From: CBDHDN01 sp965261585
GTDB taxonomy: Bacteria; Pseudomonadota; Alphaproteobacteria; UBA6615
Length of the DNA stretch: 64,000 nt
Direction: 5' to 3'
Assembly: GCA_965261585.1 (NCBI GenBank)
Contig: CBDHDN010000063.1
Location: forward strand, 1-64,000
Made by a program: the position numbers and the translations under genes. This document shows positions 43,897 through 54,892 of the stretch, one piece after another. The notes below the pieces were generated by a model that was given only the letters and a program-made list of their open reading frames with translations, was not told the DNA's origin and did not search any database. Position 1 is the first letter of the stretch, and every line of letters starts with the position of its first letter.

Positions 43897-45361
43897 CTAT
43901 TCCCTCAATTCGCGACCAGGGCCCCATCGGACCCCGTCGGTGGTCGTCGTGTCCGCGGCCAATTCAACGGTGGTCACCTGGAGAACCAAGGTCGCGGTGG
44001 TGCCTTTGCCGGGCTGGCTCGCAAGGCTTAGCCGGCCACCATTGCGCTCGATCAGCCGCTTGGCTAGCGGCAGCCCGAGCCCAAGCCCAGCGCTTTTCGT
44101 GGTCTTGAAAGGCCGCATCAGGTCTCGTAGTTTATCTTCTGGAATGCCTGGGCCCGTGTCGACCACGTCGATGTGCACGGACGAATTGAGCTGTCGTGCG
44201 ACAATGCGCAACTCGCCCCCATCGCGCATTGCCTCGATAGCGTTCGCGATCAGCCCGTTCAGTACCTGGCCCAAAATCAATTGGTTGACGGTCACAACGG
44301 GCAGCCCGCGCTCAACCTCCGAAGTACCTCGGATATTTCGTCGCGTGAGCTCAAGCGGGAAATTTCCCAGACACGTCTGGATGACGGCGTCGACATCGGT
44401 CTTGTCGGGCTGGGGCGAGCTGCTGTGGGTGTGAACAAGATACTGGCGGACCCAACTCGCGAGCCTGTCCGACTGTTCCACGACGTCAGCCAGCGCCGTC
44501 TTGACGTCCGCCACGGGCTTCGACTCGAGCGCCAGCTCCGCCGACGAGCGTATCGATGCCAGCGGGTTGAGCAGGCCATGGGCAACCGTCGAAGCCATTT
44601 CGCCCACGGTGGCCAACGTTTCGGTCTCCACGAGCTGCTGCTCTTGCCGCAGCATGACCGCGTTGGCCCGCCGGATCAGCCAAAATAACGCCGCAAACAG
44701 GAACATGCCGGCGGTCGCCGCGCCGATCCATATGAAGCGCTTGCCCGCACTGATCTCGTTGAGGATGTTGTCCGGCGCACGATAAAGCTCGACGACGCCG
44801 ACGACGATGCGGCGGCCGCGCGCATCCTTGTGCCAGATCGGCAAGTAGTTCTCGACAAAACCCGGGCCCGGCGAGATCAGGTCCACGTGCTCCAGCTTTG
44901 CCGATGTGTTGGTGACGCCGGTCTCGACCTTCGGGCGGCCTTGGAACGCCTCCTCCAGCTCGTCATTGGGATCAAACCGCTTCCCCACGAGTCCCCGTTC
45001 GGTGGACCAGATGATCGTGCGATCCTTGGCGAACGCATTCGCCCGTATGACACCAGGCATCTCGCCCATGCGAGCAAAAAAGTTCTCCAGATCGGTGGTG
45101 GGACCGCCATTGGCGCCGTTGACGAAGTATTCATGGGACCCCGACACTGCCACCATGTTGTTGATGAGCTGGAGCATGATCGCCGTGTCGCGCTCCAGCA
45201 ACGCGTCCTCAAGAACAGCGGGAAAGCAGACCCGCAACGACGATGCTGATCAGCAGAATCGACGCGAAGCTGACGGCGGAGAACCAGCTGACCAGGTTGA
45301 ACCTCCTGGCCGGCGGCCGGTCTTTATTCTCGCCATTTTCTGCGTCCAGTATTTGACCCAC
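43897..45361 (-). pseudogene. Sensor histidine kinase with N-terminal frameshift
   Basis: GTG start at 45361 with AGGGAGG upstream gives VGQILDAENGENKDRPPARR, FNLVSWFSAVSFASILLISI, VVAGLLSR. One extra base near 45221 (CGCTGTTCTTGAG) shifts the frame; the rest continues FLEDALLERDTAIMLQLINN..., a ~150-residue extracytoplasmic domain, second helix FIWIGAATAGMFLFAALFWL, H-box VAHGLLNPLASIRSSAELAL, N-box NGLIANAIEAM and G-boxes VVDTGPGIP, GLGLGLPLAKRLIERNGG. Partner of the NtrC-type regulator. The first membrane helix is separated from the sensor domain by the lesion. Confidence 0.8.
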
Positions 45362-45483
45362 TTCGACCTCCCTGGTTTTGTGGCGTCGCGGCCGATTTGC
45401 TCGACCGTTGTCGTCCGATCCGGCGACGCGCTGGGTCGTCTCACCCTGAACTGGGGCCTTTGACCCAGAAGTATGTGCTCTTC

Positions 45484-45499
45484 GGTGACGACTGTCACC
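45484..45499. promoter_or_regulatory. Short palindrome upstream of the kinase gene
   Basis: GGTGAC-GACT-GTCACC, a perfect 6-bp inverted repeat, ~125 bases before the kinase GTG and ~100 bases after the permease stop. A candidate protein-binding site in the kinase promoter. No supporting second copy was found. Confidence 0.35.
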
Positions 45500-45599
45500 A
45501 AAGAATCACAATTTTAGAACAGGTTACGCAGAAATAACGACGAGCGGACTCGTCGTCGATGCCAACCGGAAGTAGGCAATGAACTCGAGCCACATCCGC

Positions 45600-47360
45600 T
45601 TATTGATTCTGTGGTGACAGCGGGCTCCCAAAGGGCCGGCCGGGACGCGACCGGCCGATCGCGCGGCTCAACAGGATCACCGGCACGACGCCGGCCACGA
45701 CGATCGTCAGCGCCGCCAGCGAGCTGCGCTCGAACAGCTCGTCCGAGGCGAACTGGAAGACGTGGGTCGCCAGCGTGTCGAAATTGAACGGGCGCAGGAT
45801 CAGCGTTGCCGGCAACTCCTTCATGGTATCGACGAAGACGATCGTCGCCGCGGCGAGCAGCCCGCCACGGATCAGTGGGAAATGGACGCGCATCAGCGCC
45901 CGGCGCGGGCCGGCGCCGAGGGTGCGGGCAGCCATCTCCATCGACGGGCGCAGCCGGCCCATGCTCGTCCCCACTGCGCCCAAAGCGACGGCCAGGAAGC
46001 GTACGACGTAGGCGAAGACGAGGGCGAAGACGCTGCCGGTCAGGATCAGTCCGGTCGAGACGCCGAAGACCTCGCGCATGATGCCGTCGACGGCGTTGTC
46101 GAGCCGGGCGAACGGCAACAGCACGCCGATCGCCAGTACGGCGCCGGGGATCGCGTAGCCGACGCTGGCAATGCGCATACCAACACTCAGCGCCGGACTG
46201 CGATGGAGACGCTGCGCGTAGGTCAGGAACATGGCAATGGCGACGGCCGCCACGGCGGCCGTCGCCGACAGCAGCAGGCTGTTGCGGGCGAACACCAAAA
46301 AGTCCGCGTTCCATGACTCCGCGAACCGGCCAACGGCGTTGCGCACCAGGACGCTCGCCGGAATGACGAAACCGAGCACAATCGGTGCAGCGCAGGCGAG
46401 CATGGCGGCCCAGCGGCGCGGCCCGTACAGCGTGTAGCCGGGCAGGGGGCGGTAGCGCGCCGTCGTGTGATGGTAGCGGCGGTGCCGGCGCGCGTTCCGT
46501 TCCAGTGACAACAGAATGATGATGACCGCGAGCAGCACCAGGGAGATCTGGGCCGCGCCGCCGGCGTTGCCCATGTTTATCCAGACGTTGAATACGCCGC
46601 GCGTCAGGGTGTTGACGGCGAAGAAGTCGACGGTGCCGAAGTCGTTCAGCGTCTCCATCAGGGCAAGCGCCGTGCCGGCGACGATCGCCGGTCGGGCCAG
46701 TGGCAGCGCGATCGTCGTGAAGCTGCGCCAGGCGGAGCGGCCGAGGACGCGGCCGGCCTCGAGCATGCAGACGGACTGGTCGAGAAACGTCGCCCGGGCC
46801 AACAGATAGACATAGGGATAGAGCACGGCCGACATGACGAAGATGGCGCCGCCGAGGCTGCGGATTTCGGGGAACCAATAGTCCGCCGGCGAGCGCCAAC
46901 CGAACACGGCGCGCAGGCTGCGCTGGACCGGGCCGGCGAACTCCAAGAGGTCGGTATAGACGAACGCGGTGATGTAGGCGGGCATCGCCAGCGGCAGCAG
47001 CAGCGCCCACTCGAAGATCCGCCGCCCGGGGAAACGGCACATCGTCACCAGCCAGGCCGCGCCGACGCCGAGCACGACGACGCCCACCGCGTTGCCGGCG
47101 AGCAGGATGGCAGTGTTCTTGAGCTGGCGCGGCAGCACCGTCGTCATGAGGTGCGGCCAGATATTCTCGGTCGGAGTGAGCGCAAACCAGATGACGGCCG
47201 CGACCGGGAGCACGACCAGCCCGGCCGCGATCATGGCGCCGACCACCCAGATCGTGCTGGCGCCGCCGCCGGCCGACCGCACCGTGGCGGCCGGCCGCTC
47301 AACCGTCCCGGCGATCGTCACGGCAGCTGCCGCCGTCCGCTGCCTCGCTCTGTCCGGCAA
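45600..47360 (-). CDS. Iron(III) ABC transporter permease (FbpB/AfuB type)
   Basis: 586 residues from a TTG start (47360; later starts are possible because the first ~35 residues are Ala/Thr-rich). Two homologous six-helix halves each with an EAA loop: LEAGRVLGRSAWRSFTTIAL and EMAARTLGAGPRRALMRVHF. It forms the inner-membrane channel for periplasmic ferric iron. The binding-protein gene lies upstream on the same strand but a MITE sits between them. No ATPase gene is in the window. Confidence 0.85.
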   Translation of the reverse strand: MPDRARQRTAAAAVTIAGTVERPAATVRSAGGGASTIWVVGAMIAAGLVVLPVAAVIWFALTPTENIWPHLMTTVLPRQLKNTAILLAGNAVGVVVLGVGAAWLVTMCRFPGRRIFEWALLLPLAMPAYITAFVYTDLLEFAGPVQRSLRAVFGWRSPADYWFPEIRSLGGAIFVMSAVLYPYVYLLARATFLDQSVCMLEAGRVLGRSAWRSFTTIALPLARPAIVAGTALALMETLNDFGTVDFFAVNTLTRGVFNVWINMGNAGGAAQISLVLLAVIIILLSLERNARRHRRYHHTTARYRPLPGYTLYGPRRWAAMLACAAPIVLGFVIPASVLVRNAVGRFAESWNADFLVFARNSLLLSATAAVAAVAIAMFLTYAQRLHRSPALSVGMRIASVGYAIPGAVLAIGVLLPFARLDNAVDGIMREVFGVSTGLILTGSVFALVFAYVVRFLAVALGAVGTSMGRLRPSMEMAARTLGAGPRRALMRVHFPLIRGGLLAAATIVFVDTMKELPATLILRPFNFDTLATHVFQFASDELFERSSLAALTIVVAGVVPVILLSRAIGRSRPGRPFGSPLSPQNQ

Positions 47361-47485
47361 AGCTCCCCGCCATTGGGCCCGTCACCGTGCAACGAAACGC
47401 ACGTCGGTGCGGCGACAGTTTGCCGGTGCCTGTGGAGAGAGGTATTGCGCTTGGTCAATGCAGGCATGGAACTGGAGCGGGGTAC

Positions 47486-47592
47486 TAGTGCACCGACTCA
47501 GTCAGAGCCGTCACAGTGGAAACCTGATTCTGAATACAAAACAACGGGTTGCTCCAGCGCACGGTGAATCATTTGTCTGGATCGGTGCACTA
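47486..47592 (+). mobile_element. 107-bp MITE, copy 5 (inside the iron importer operon)
   Basis: TA-flanked, perfect ends TAGTGCACCGA. Lies 30 bases after the binding-protein stop and 125 bases before the permease start, on the path of transcription from one to the other. Confidence 0.88.
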
Positions 47593-47622
47593 GGTACCGT
47601 TTGTGCCGACACCCCGCCTGCG

Positions 47623-48639
47623 CTATTCGTCGTAGCCGACTTTGTCGACGATCCGCTGCGCGGCCGCGCGGTGCTCGGCGACCGTTACCAACGGGATGTC
47701 GTCCTCGGCAAATGTGCCGAGCGCCTGCAGGAAGCCCGACGGGGCGACATCCGGCTTTGCCGGATATTCGAAGTTCTGCTCGGCATACATCTGTTGGGCC
47801 AGGTCGCTCGCCAGGAACTCCATCAGCTTGATCGCGTCGTCCCGGTTCGGCGCCGCCGTCGTCAGCGCCATGCCCGAGATGTTCATGTGTGTGCCGGTGC
47901 CGTTCAGGGACGGAAATACCAGGTTGGCCGACCGGGCCCAGGCCGACTGCTCCTCATCGGCCAGCATGCGGCCGTAGTAGTAGTTGTTGCCGAGGGCGAT
48001 GTCGCACTCGCCCTCCATGATGGCCTTGACCTGGGCGCGGTCGTTGCCTTGTGGCTTGCGCGCCAGGTTGGCCTTGACGCCGCGCAGCCAGGCCTCCGCC
48101 GCCGCCTCGCCATGGTGGGCGACCATCGCCGCGAGCAGACCGATCTGATAGACGTGGCTGCCCGAGCGGGTGCAGATGCGGCCGGCCCATCTCGGGTCGG
48201 CCAGGTCCTCGTAGCTGGTGATCTCGCCGGGCGCAACGCGCTCCCTGGAGGCATAGACGACGCGGGCGCGCTTCGTCAGGGCGTACCAGTGGCCGGCCGG
48301 GTCGCGCAGGTTGGCCGGGATGTTCGCGAGCAGCGTCGGCGTCTGGACGGGCTGGGTCACGCCGGCCTCGTAGGCCGCGTAGAGCCGGCCGATATCCACC
48401 GTGAAGATCAGGTCGGCCGGGCTGTTGCGCCCCTCCAGTTGGAGCCGGGCGATCAGCCCGGTCGGCGCATAGACCACGTTGACCGCAATGCCGGTCTGGC
48501 GTGTGAACGCGTCGAACAGCGGCTGCACCAGGAAGGGCTGCCGATACGAGTAGACGTTGACCTCCTGGTCCGCCGCCGCGGCTTGGCCGGCCAGAGTCAG
48601 GGCAAGCGCGGCGGCGGCCGCGCGGGTGGGGAGCTTCAT
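47623..48639 (-). CDS. Iron(III) ABC transporter substrate-binding protein (FbpA/FutA type)
   Basis: 338 residues from ATG 48639. Signal peptide MKLPTRAAAAALALTLAGQA with AxA cleavage site, then NVYSYRQPFLVQPLFDAFTR, the NxYxxR start of the family, and the ferric-ligand tyrosine pair in GNNYYYGRML. Mature protein binds Fe3+ in the periplasm and hands it to the permease. A Fur-like box lies just upstream. Confidence 0.88.
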   Translation of the reverse strand: MKLPTRAAAAALALTLAGQAAAADQEVNVYSYRQPFLVQPLFDAFTRQTGIAVNVVYAPTGLIARLQLEGRNSPADLIFTVDIGRLYAAYEAGVTQPVQTPTLLANIPANLRDPAGHWYALTKRARVVYASRERVAPGEITSYEDLADPRWAGRICTRSGSHVYQIGLLAAMVAHHGEAAAEAWLRGVKANLARKPQGNDRAQVKAIMEGECDIALGNNYYYGRMLADEEQSAWARSANLVFPSLNGTGTHMNISGMALTTAAPNRDDAIKLMEFLASDLAQQMYAEQNFEYPAKPDVAPSGFLQALGTFAEDDIPLVTVAEHRAAAQRIVDKVGYDE

Positions 48640-49061
48640 TGGGGTGCCTCGTACCGTGGGGTTTGAACTGCATATGATAACTATTCGCAATTGGCCGAAG
48701 ATGCAAGTGATTTCTATTCTCACGTCGTCCTGTGGCTGTCAGCCGAGGGCCGGTCGGCTGAGCCAAGTGTTCAACCGCCGGGACGGGATGTACGCGTACA
48801 GCCAAGTCGCTGGCGGTAGATGGTCTGGCAGTACGGGCTCGCGTGCGTCCGCGATGGCGCGTAGCCGCGTCGTCCGGCGGCCGTGGTTCTGCCTCGGCCA
48901 GGCAGGGAAAGAAAGGGGTGGTCGGATCCTTTGCCGGGGCTGCATGGGGTCCGCAAAAGACTTTGCGCGGCTCCGGCGACGGAATCTAAACATCGTGGGC
49001 CCATGCTACGTCCATTGAGGCCGGCGGATCGTGCCGCCGGCGGCCGTGCGGAGCGAGACCC
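48640..49061. other. Intergenic region with iron-response promoter
   Basis: Holds the promoter of the iron-binding protein (leftward) and, in its right part, that of a lipoprotein (rightward). Apart from the Fur-like box no gene, tRNA or repeat is visible. Confidence 0.5.
48671..48693 (-). promoter_or_regulatory. Fur-like iron box
   Basis: On the minus strand CAATTGCGAATAGTTATCAT, an AT-rich island in GC-rich DNA with the TGCGAATAGTTATCA pattern close to alphaproteobacterial Fur sites. It lies 32-54 bases before the start codon of an iron-binding protein, as expected for iron repression. Confidence 0.5.
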
Positions 49062-49439
49062 ATGCGAAACCTGCTGTTCGGATGCGCGCTGCTGCTGCTG
49101 ACCGGCTGTTCGGTCGGCATGGCGCTGAGCGGCGACCACGCGCCCGACCTGAGCGCGGTCAAGATCGGCGCGGCGCGTGGCGAGGTCGAACTCCAGCTCG
49201 GCGACCCCGTCAGGTCGTCAACGCTGCCGGATGGCCGCCAGAGCGCCACCTATGAGTTCGTGATGGGCAATACACCGAGTGCCGGGCGTGCCATCGGCCA
49301 CGGCGCCATGGATGTCGTGACGTTCGGGCTGTGGGAGATCGTCGGCACGCCCATCGAGGCCGTCCAGGGCGAGCAGCGTCGCATCGTCCTCACCTACGAC
49401 AAGGACGGCAGGGTCGCGGCGATCCATCGCATGAAGTAA
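49062..49439 (+). CDS. Lipoprotein, SmpA/BamE-like small fold suspected
   Basis: 125 residues. Signal peptide MRNLLFGCALLLLTGC with lipobox LTGC (Cys16), then DLSAVKIGAARGEVELQLGD followed by PVRSSTLPDGRQSATYEF. A G-x-x-x-x-E-V-x-x-x-L-G-x-P segment like this is typical of the SmpA/OmlA fold. The role is unknown. Not co-oriented with the neighbouring iron genes. A MITE follows 65 bases downstream. Confidence 0.6.
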   Translation: MRNLLFGCALLLLTGCSVGMALSGDHAPDLSAVKIGAARGEVELQLGDPVRSSTLPDGRQSATYEFVMGNTPSAGRAIGHGAMDVVTFGLWEIVGTPIEAVQGEQRRIVLTYDKDGRVAAIHRMK

Positions 49440-49504
49440 CGGCCGGGCCCGGTCTAGGCGGGCGATGCCGCTGCGGCAGGCGGCGCGTGCTGAAGCCCCG
49501 CACC

Positions 49505-49611
49505 TAGTGCACCGACTCAGTCAGAGCCGTCACAGGGGAAACCTGATTCTGAATACAAAACAACGGGTTGCTCCAGCGCACGGTGAATCATTTGTCTGGA
49601 TCGGTGCACTA
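49505..49611 (+). mobile_element. 107-bp MITE, copy 6 (adjacent to IS5)
   Basis: TA-flanked with intact ends. Its terminal CTAG (49609-49612) served as the target of the IS5-type element that follows. Confidence 0.88.
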
Positions 49612-50455
49612 GGGTCCAGACTCAATTAGATCCACCAGATGATGAGTGCGGCGAGGACGACGCCAGCGAGGAAGTTTCTGGCGAGTTTGTCGTAGCGGGT
49701 GGCGATCCGCCGGAAGTCCTTGAGACGGCCGAACATGCGTTCGATGAGGTTGCGCTGTCGGTAAGCGACGCGATCATGGGGGATCAGGGGCTTGCGCCTG
49801 GCAATCGACGGGATGACAGCTTCCGTGCCCTGTTCGGCAAGCAGACGGCGCAGCTTGTTGGTGTCGTAAGCCTTATCGGCTGTGAGCCGGGCAATCGGGC
49901 CAGCGGCATCCAGCAGTTCAGGCGCCATGATCACATCGTGGACGTTTCCCGGTGCAAGCAGCAGAACCCGCGGTCGTCCTGCGCCATCGCTCAGGGCGTG
50001 GAGCGTGGTCGTGCGACCGCCACGTGAGCGCCCGATCGCTTGCTCGAAAGCCCCCCTTTTCCGCCAGCGGCCGAGCGATGCGCCTTGACATGAGAGCTGT
50101 CGATCGCGGCCGTGCCGATCGTTCCAGTGGTCCCGGTCAGCGCCTCGAACATGCCAAGCCAAATGCCCTGCTTGCTCCACCGATTAAACCGATTGTAGAT
50201 CGTCGTATAGGGACCATACCCCGGCGGGCAGTCGCGCCATCGCGCGCCCGAGCGCAGCATATGCACGATGCCGCTTATTACTCGTCGGTCGTCTACCCGG
50301 TGTGCTCCTTTGCGCCCGCGCGGCAACAAAGGCTCTATGCGAGACCACTCCGTCTCGCCCAGCCAGTAAAGTTTCGTCATTCAAGCCTCCATCAGCTTGG
50401 AAGCTTGAATCACAAATCCTGCACCCTGAGAATCGCTAATTGAGTACGGACCCTA
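49610..50455 (-). mobile_element. IS5/IS427-type element
   Basis: About 845 bp. Inverted repeats GGGTCCAGACTCAATTAG and GGGTCCGTACTCAATTAG (complement), each set in CTAG. A different sequence from the IS5-type element at 33.5 kb but the same group. Confidence 0.88.
49626..50380 (-). CDS. IS5/IS427-type transposase (two frames, programmed frameshift)
   Basis: Frame 1 from ATG 50380: MTKLYWLGETEWSRIEPLLP, SGARWRDCPPGYGPYTTIYN, AAIDSSHVKAHRSAAGGKGG. Frame 2: RPRVLLLAPGNVHDVIMAPE, LTADKAYDTNKLRRLLAEQG, RQRNLIERMFGRLKDFRRIA. They join at GGAAAAGGGGGG, the usual slippage site. The DDE triad is complete. Confidence 0.85.
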
Positions 50456-50668
50456 GTCTGATCCCGACGCGTGGGCGACCAGGCGGCAGGATCAGACCAC
50501 CGGCGACGCGTCGCGGCAGGCGGCAGCGCAGGACCGGTCTGGCGACCAATTCTCCGATTGTTGCCATGCTTGTGCCTTTTTGGCATGGTTCCGCGCCGTG
50601 GCGCGGATGCGCGTCCGAGTCGCCACGAACTTGCACGTCCGGCCAACAGACCAAAGGACACGAATTCG

Positions 50669-52762
<2,094 letters not shown>

Positions 52763-52788
52763 GTGCGGCCCTTAGCGCCGCGTGCCGG

Positions 52789-53256
52789 CTATTGGTTCTC
52801 GAAGCGGCCGAGGTTGCCGAACAGCTGCTGGAACAGGCTGATTTCGTTGCCGGCGGTCGGCGTGGCCCGGCTCACGACCTCGATCTCGCGACCATCCGCC
52901 TCGGTGTAGGTGACGATATTGTCGATCGCGCCGCCGTCGTCGAAAGTAATGGCGACAATGCTGCGCTTGATGACCTTGGGATCGAGGAAGGCCACCGACC
53001 GCGTCCGTTCGGACATGTAGTACCAGACGTTGGGGCGGAAGGTGGCCGCCGTCGACGGCGAGCCCAGGGCCTGCCGTACGTCCTCGCGCGTATCGACGCC
53101 CAGCTGGAGCCTGGCCAACGCCGCTTCGTCGGGCACGTGGCCACGGGTGTCGATCGTCGCCGCACAAGCGCCAAGCACCGTGGCAACGGTAAAAATTCCA
53201 ACGATTCTAATGGAGTGACGCCATCGGCTTGCGTGATCTGTCGGCTTCTTGCCCAT
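52789..53256 (-). CDS. bamE: Outer membrane assembly lipoprotein BamE (SmpA/OmlA)
   Basis: 155 residues. Lipobox VLGAC after a hydrophobic segment preceded by a long basic start (MGKKPTDHASRWRHSIRIVG). SmpA/OmlA domain: LARLQLGVDTREDVRQALGS, PSTAATFRPNVWYYMSER, FDDGGAIDNI. Member of the BAM complex that inserts outer-membrane proteins. In many alphaproteobacteria it is divergent from the ubiquinol chaperone/DUF177/plsX run, as here. A MITE starts 17 bases upstream of its ATG. Confidence 0.88.
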   Translation of the reverse strand: MGKKPTDHASRWRHSIRIVGIFTVATVLGACAATIDTRGHVPDEAALARLQLGVDTREDVRQALGSPSTAATFRPNVWYYMSERTRSVAFLDPKVIKRSIVAITFDDGGAIDNIVTYTEADGREIEVVSRATPTAGNEISLFQQLFGNLGRFENQ

Positions 53257-53272
53257 AACCTTAAGCCAAAGC

Positions 53273-53379
53273 TAGTGCACCGATCCAGACAAATGATTCA
53301 CCGTGCGCTGGAGCAACCCGTTGTTTTGTATTCAGAATCAGGTTTCCACTGTGACGACTCTGACTGAGTCGGTGCACTA
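53273..53379 (-). mobile_element. 107-bp MITE, copy 7 (between bamE and chaperone gene)
   Basis: TA-flanked with perfect TAGTGCACCGA ends and one internal difference (GTGACGACTC for GTGACGGCTC). Occupies the divergent promoter region of bamE and the ubiquinol-cytochrome c chaperone gene. Confidence 0.88.
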
Positions 53380-53541
53380 GGTTCCTGATCGGGGCGATCC
53401 TTGACCTTGCCCGCGAACGCAGCCAATTTGAGGCAGTCGAACTTGGCACCGGCGAACTTGGCACCGGCATTGGACAGTGTCAACGTGAGCCGCCGACGGT
53501 CACCGTCCGCCCCTGACGCGGCCGTGGCGAGGGAGGCCGGT

Positions 53542-54129
53542 ATGTTGAAGAGCCTGCTGCGCCTGCGCGGGGGCGCCGACACTGTGGCCGAGCGCCTGTA
53601 CGTGTCGCTTGTGGCGCAGGCGCGCCGGCCCGAATTCTTTCAGGAGCTGGGCGTGCCGGACAGCGTGCTTGGCCGCTTCGAGATGATCTGCATACATGCA
53701 TTCCTGCTGTTCCGCCGCCTCAAGGACACCGAGGCCGCGGCGCTGGCGCAGGACGTGCATGACGTGATGTTTGCCGACATGGACCGCAGCCTGCGTGAGA
53801 TGGGTGTCGGTGACCTCGGCGTCGGCAAGCGCGTGAAGAAACTGGCTTCGAACTTCTACGGCCGCATCGCCGCCTACGACGAAGGGCTGGCCGGTGACGA
53901 TCGGACCCTTGCCGCGGCGCTGAGGCGCAATCTCTACGCGACGGCCGAGGTTGACGATCGTCAGGTCATGGCTGTCGCCGGCTATGTGCGGCGCGAGGGC
54001 GCGGCGTTGGATCGCCATGATGCGGCGGCAATCCGGGCCGGCGAGATCGCGTTCGGACCGGTGCCGGTGCTGAGCGTGCATGGGCCCGCGGACACGCGCG
54101 GCGTGGCGTCGGCGTCGGGTGTCCAATGA
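53542..54129 (+). CDS. Ubiquinol-cytochrome c chaperone family protein (CBP3-like)
   Basis: 195 residues from ATG 53542 with GGGAGG upstream. Shows AERLYVSLVAQARRPEFFQE, RFEMICIHAFLLFRRL, DVMFADMDRSLREMGVGDLG then VGKRVKKLASNFYGRIAAYD, the core of Pfam ubiquinol-cyt C chaperones that assist assembly of the bc1 complex. The stop overlaps the next gene's ATG, indicating translational coupling. Confidence 0.85.
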   Translation: MLKSLLRLRGGADTVAERLYVSLVAQARRPEFFQELGVPDSVLGRFEMICIHAFLLFRRLKDTEAAALAQDVHDVMFADMDRSLREMGVGDLGVGKRVKKLASNFYGRIAAYDEGLAGDDRTLAAALRRNLYATAEVDDRQVMAVAGYVRREGAALDRHDAAAIRAGEIAFGPVPVLSVHGPADTRGVASASGVQ

Positions 54130-54650
54130 GCGCGCCGGAGTTCTCGCGGTTGCTGGCCCTCGACGGGTTGCGCGACGGCACCTGCGATCGTGTGCTGGAG
54201 GCCAATGCCGAGGAATGTGCCGGACTGGCCCGCCGTTTCGACTTGCTGGCGGTCGAGTCGCTGAACGCGACCGTCAAAGTGACGCGCAGTCCGGCGGGCG
54301 AGGTGACCGTGCAGGGCCGCGTGCAGGCGCGGGTGTGCCAGAGCTGCGTCGTCACATTGGCGCCGGTGGCGGCGGCGGTGGACGAGGATTTCGATCTGCG
54401 CTTTGCGCTTGAAACGGCCGGGGCGGACGTCGTGATCGGCGCCGATGACCCGGAGCCGCTGCCCGACGGTCCGGTGGATTTGGGCGAGATCGTCGCGCAG
54501 CAGCTCGCGCTCGGCCTCAATCCCTACCCCCGGGCGCCCGGTGTTGTGCTCGACGCCGACAGACCGCCCGACGCTGCCGACGATGGGCGCGGCGACGGCC
54601 CGTTCGCGGCGCTGGCGGCGCTGCGCGCAGCGGCCGAGCCAAAGCCATAA
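54126..54650 (+). CDS. DUF177 (YceD-family) protein
   Basis: 174 residues. Contains the conserved VQARVCQSCVVTLAPVAAAV (C-x-x-C), DEDFDLRFA and the DLGEIVAQQLALGLNPYPRA block. YceD/DUF177 proteins are linked to 23S rRNA processing or ribosome assembly and in most genomes precede rpmF. Here rpmF (ribosomal protein L32) is not found after it. Confidence 0.88.
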   Translation: MSAPEFSRLLALDGLRDGTCDRVLEANAEECAGLARRFDLLAVESLNATVKVTRSPAGEVTVQGRVQARVCQSCVVTLAPVAAAVDEDFDLRFALETAGADVVIGADDPEPLPDGPVDLGEIVAQQLALGLNPYPRAPGVVLDADRPPDAADDGRGDGPFAALAALRAAAEPKP

Positions 54651-54892
54651 CTTGCCCGGCGAGCAGGTTTGCGGCTACTTACCGCGATATCGACACTCGC
54701 GTATGCTCGCCTCGGGTTGCACGGGGCGCGCGCGGCGGCGCGTCGAGACAACTCTGGCGAGGGGTGGATGGCCGTTGGCGCCGCCGCGACTGGATTAGCA
54801 TTTGTTAACGTTTTGCACCGTAAACGGCGGCCAACGGCTGGTGGCAGGATGCCGGTTGCGACCGACGAACGCGTCCGACCGGAGGCAGGCGT

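Noticed and set aside
43574..43927. Open frame between kinase and regulator
   Set aside because: Arg/Pro-rich, no ribosome site, not continuous with either gene once the frameshift is recognised.
47092..48666. 524-codon plus-strand frame across the MITE and the iron-binding protein
   Set aside because: It is antisense to the binding-protein gene. Only the 35-residue MITE peptide inside it is recurrent.
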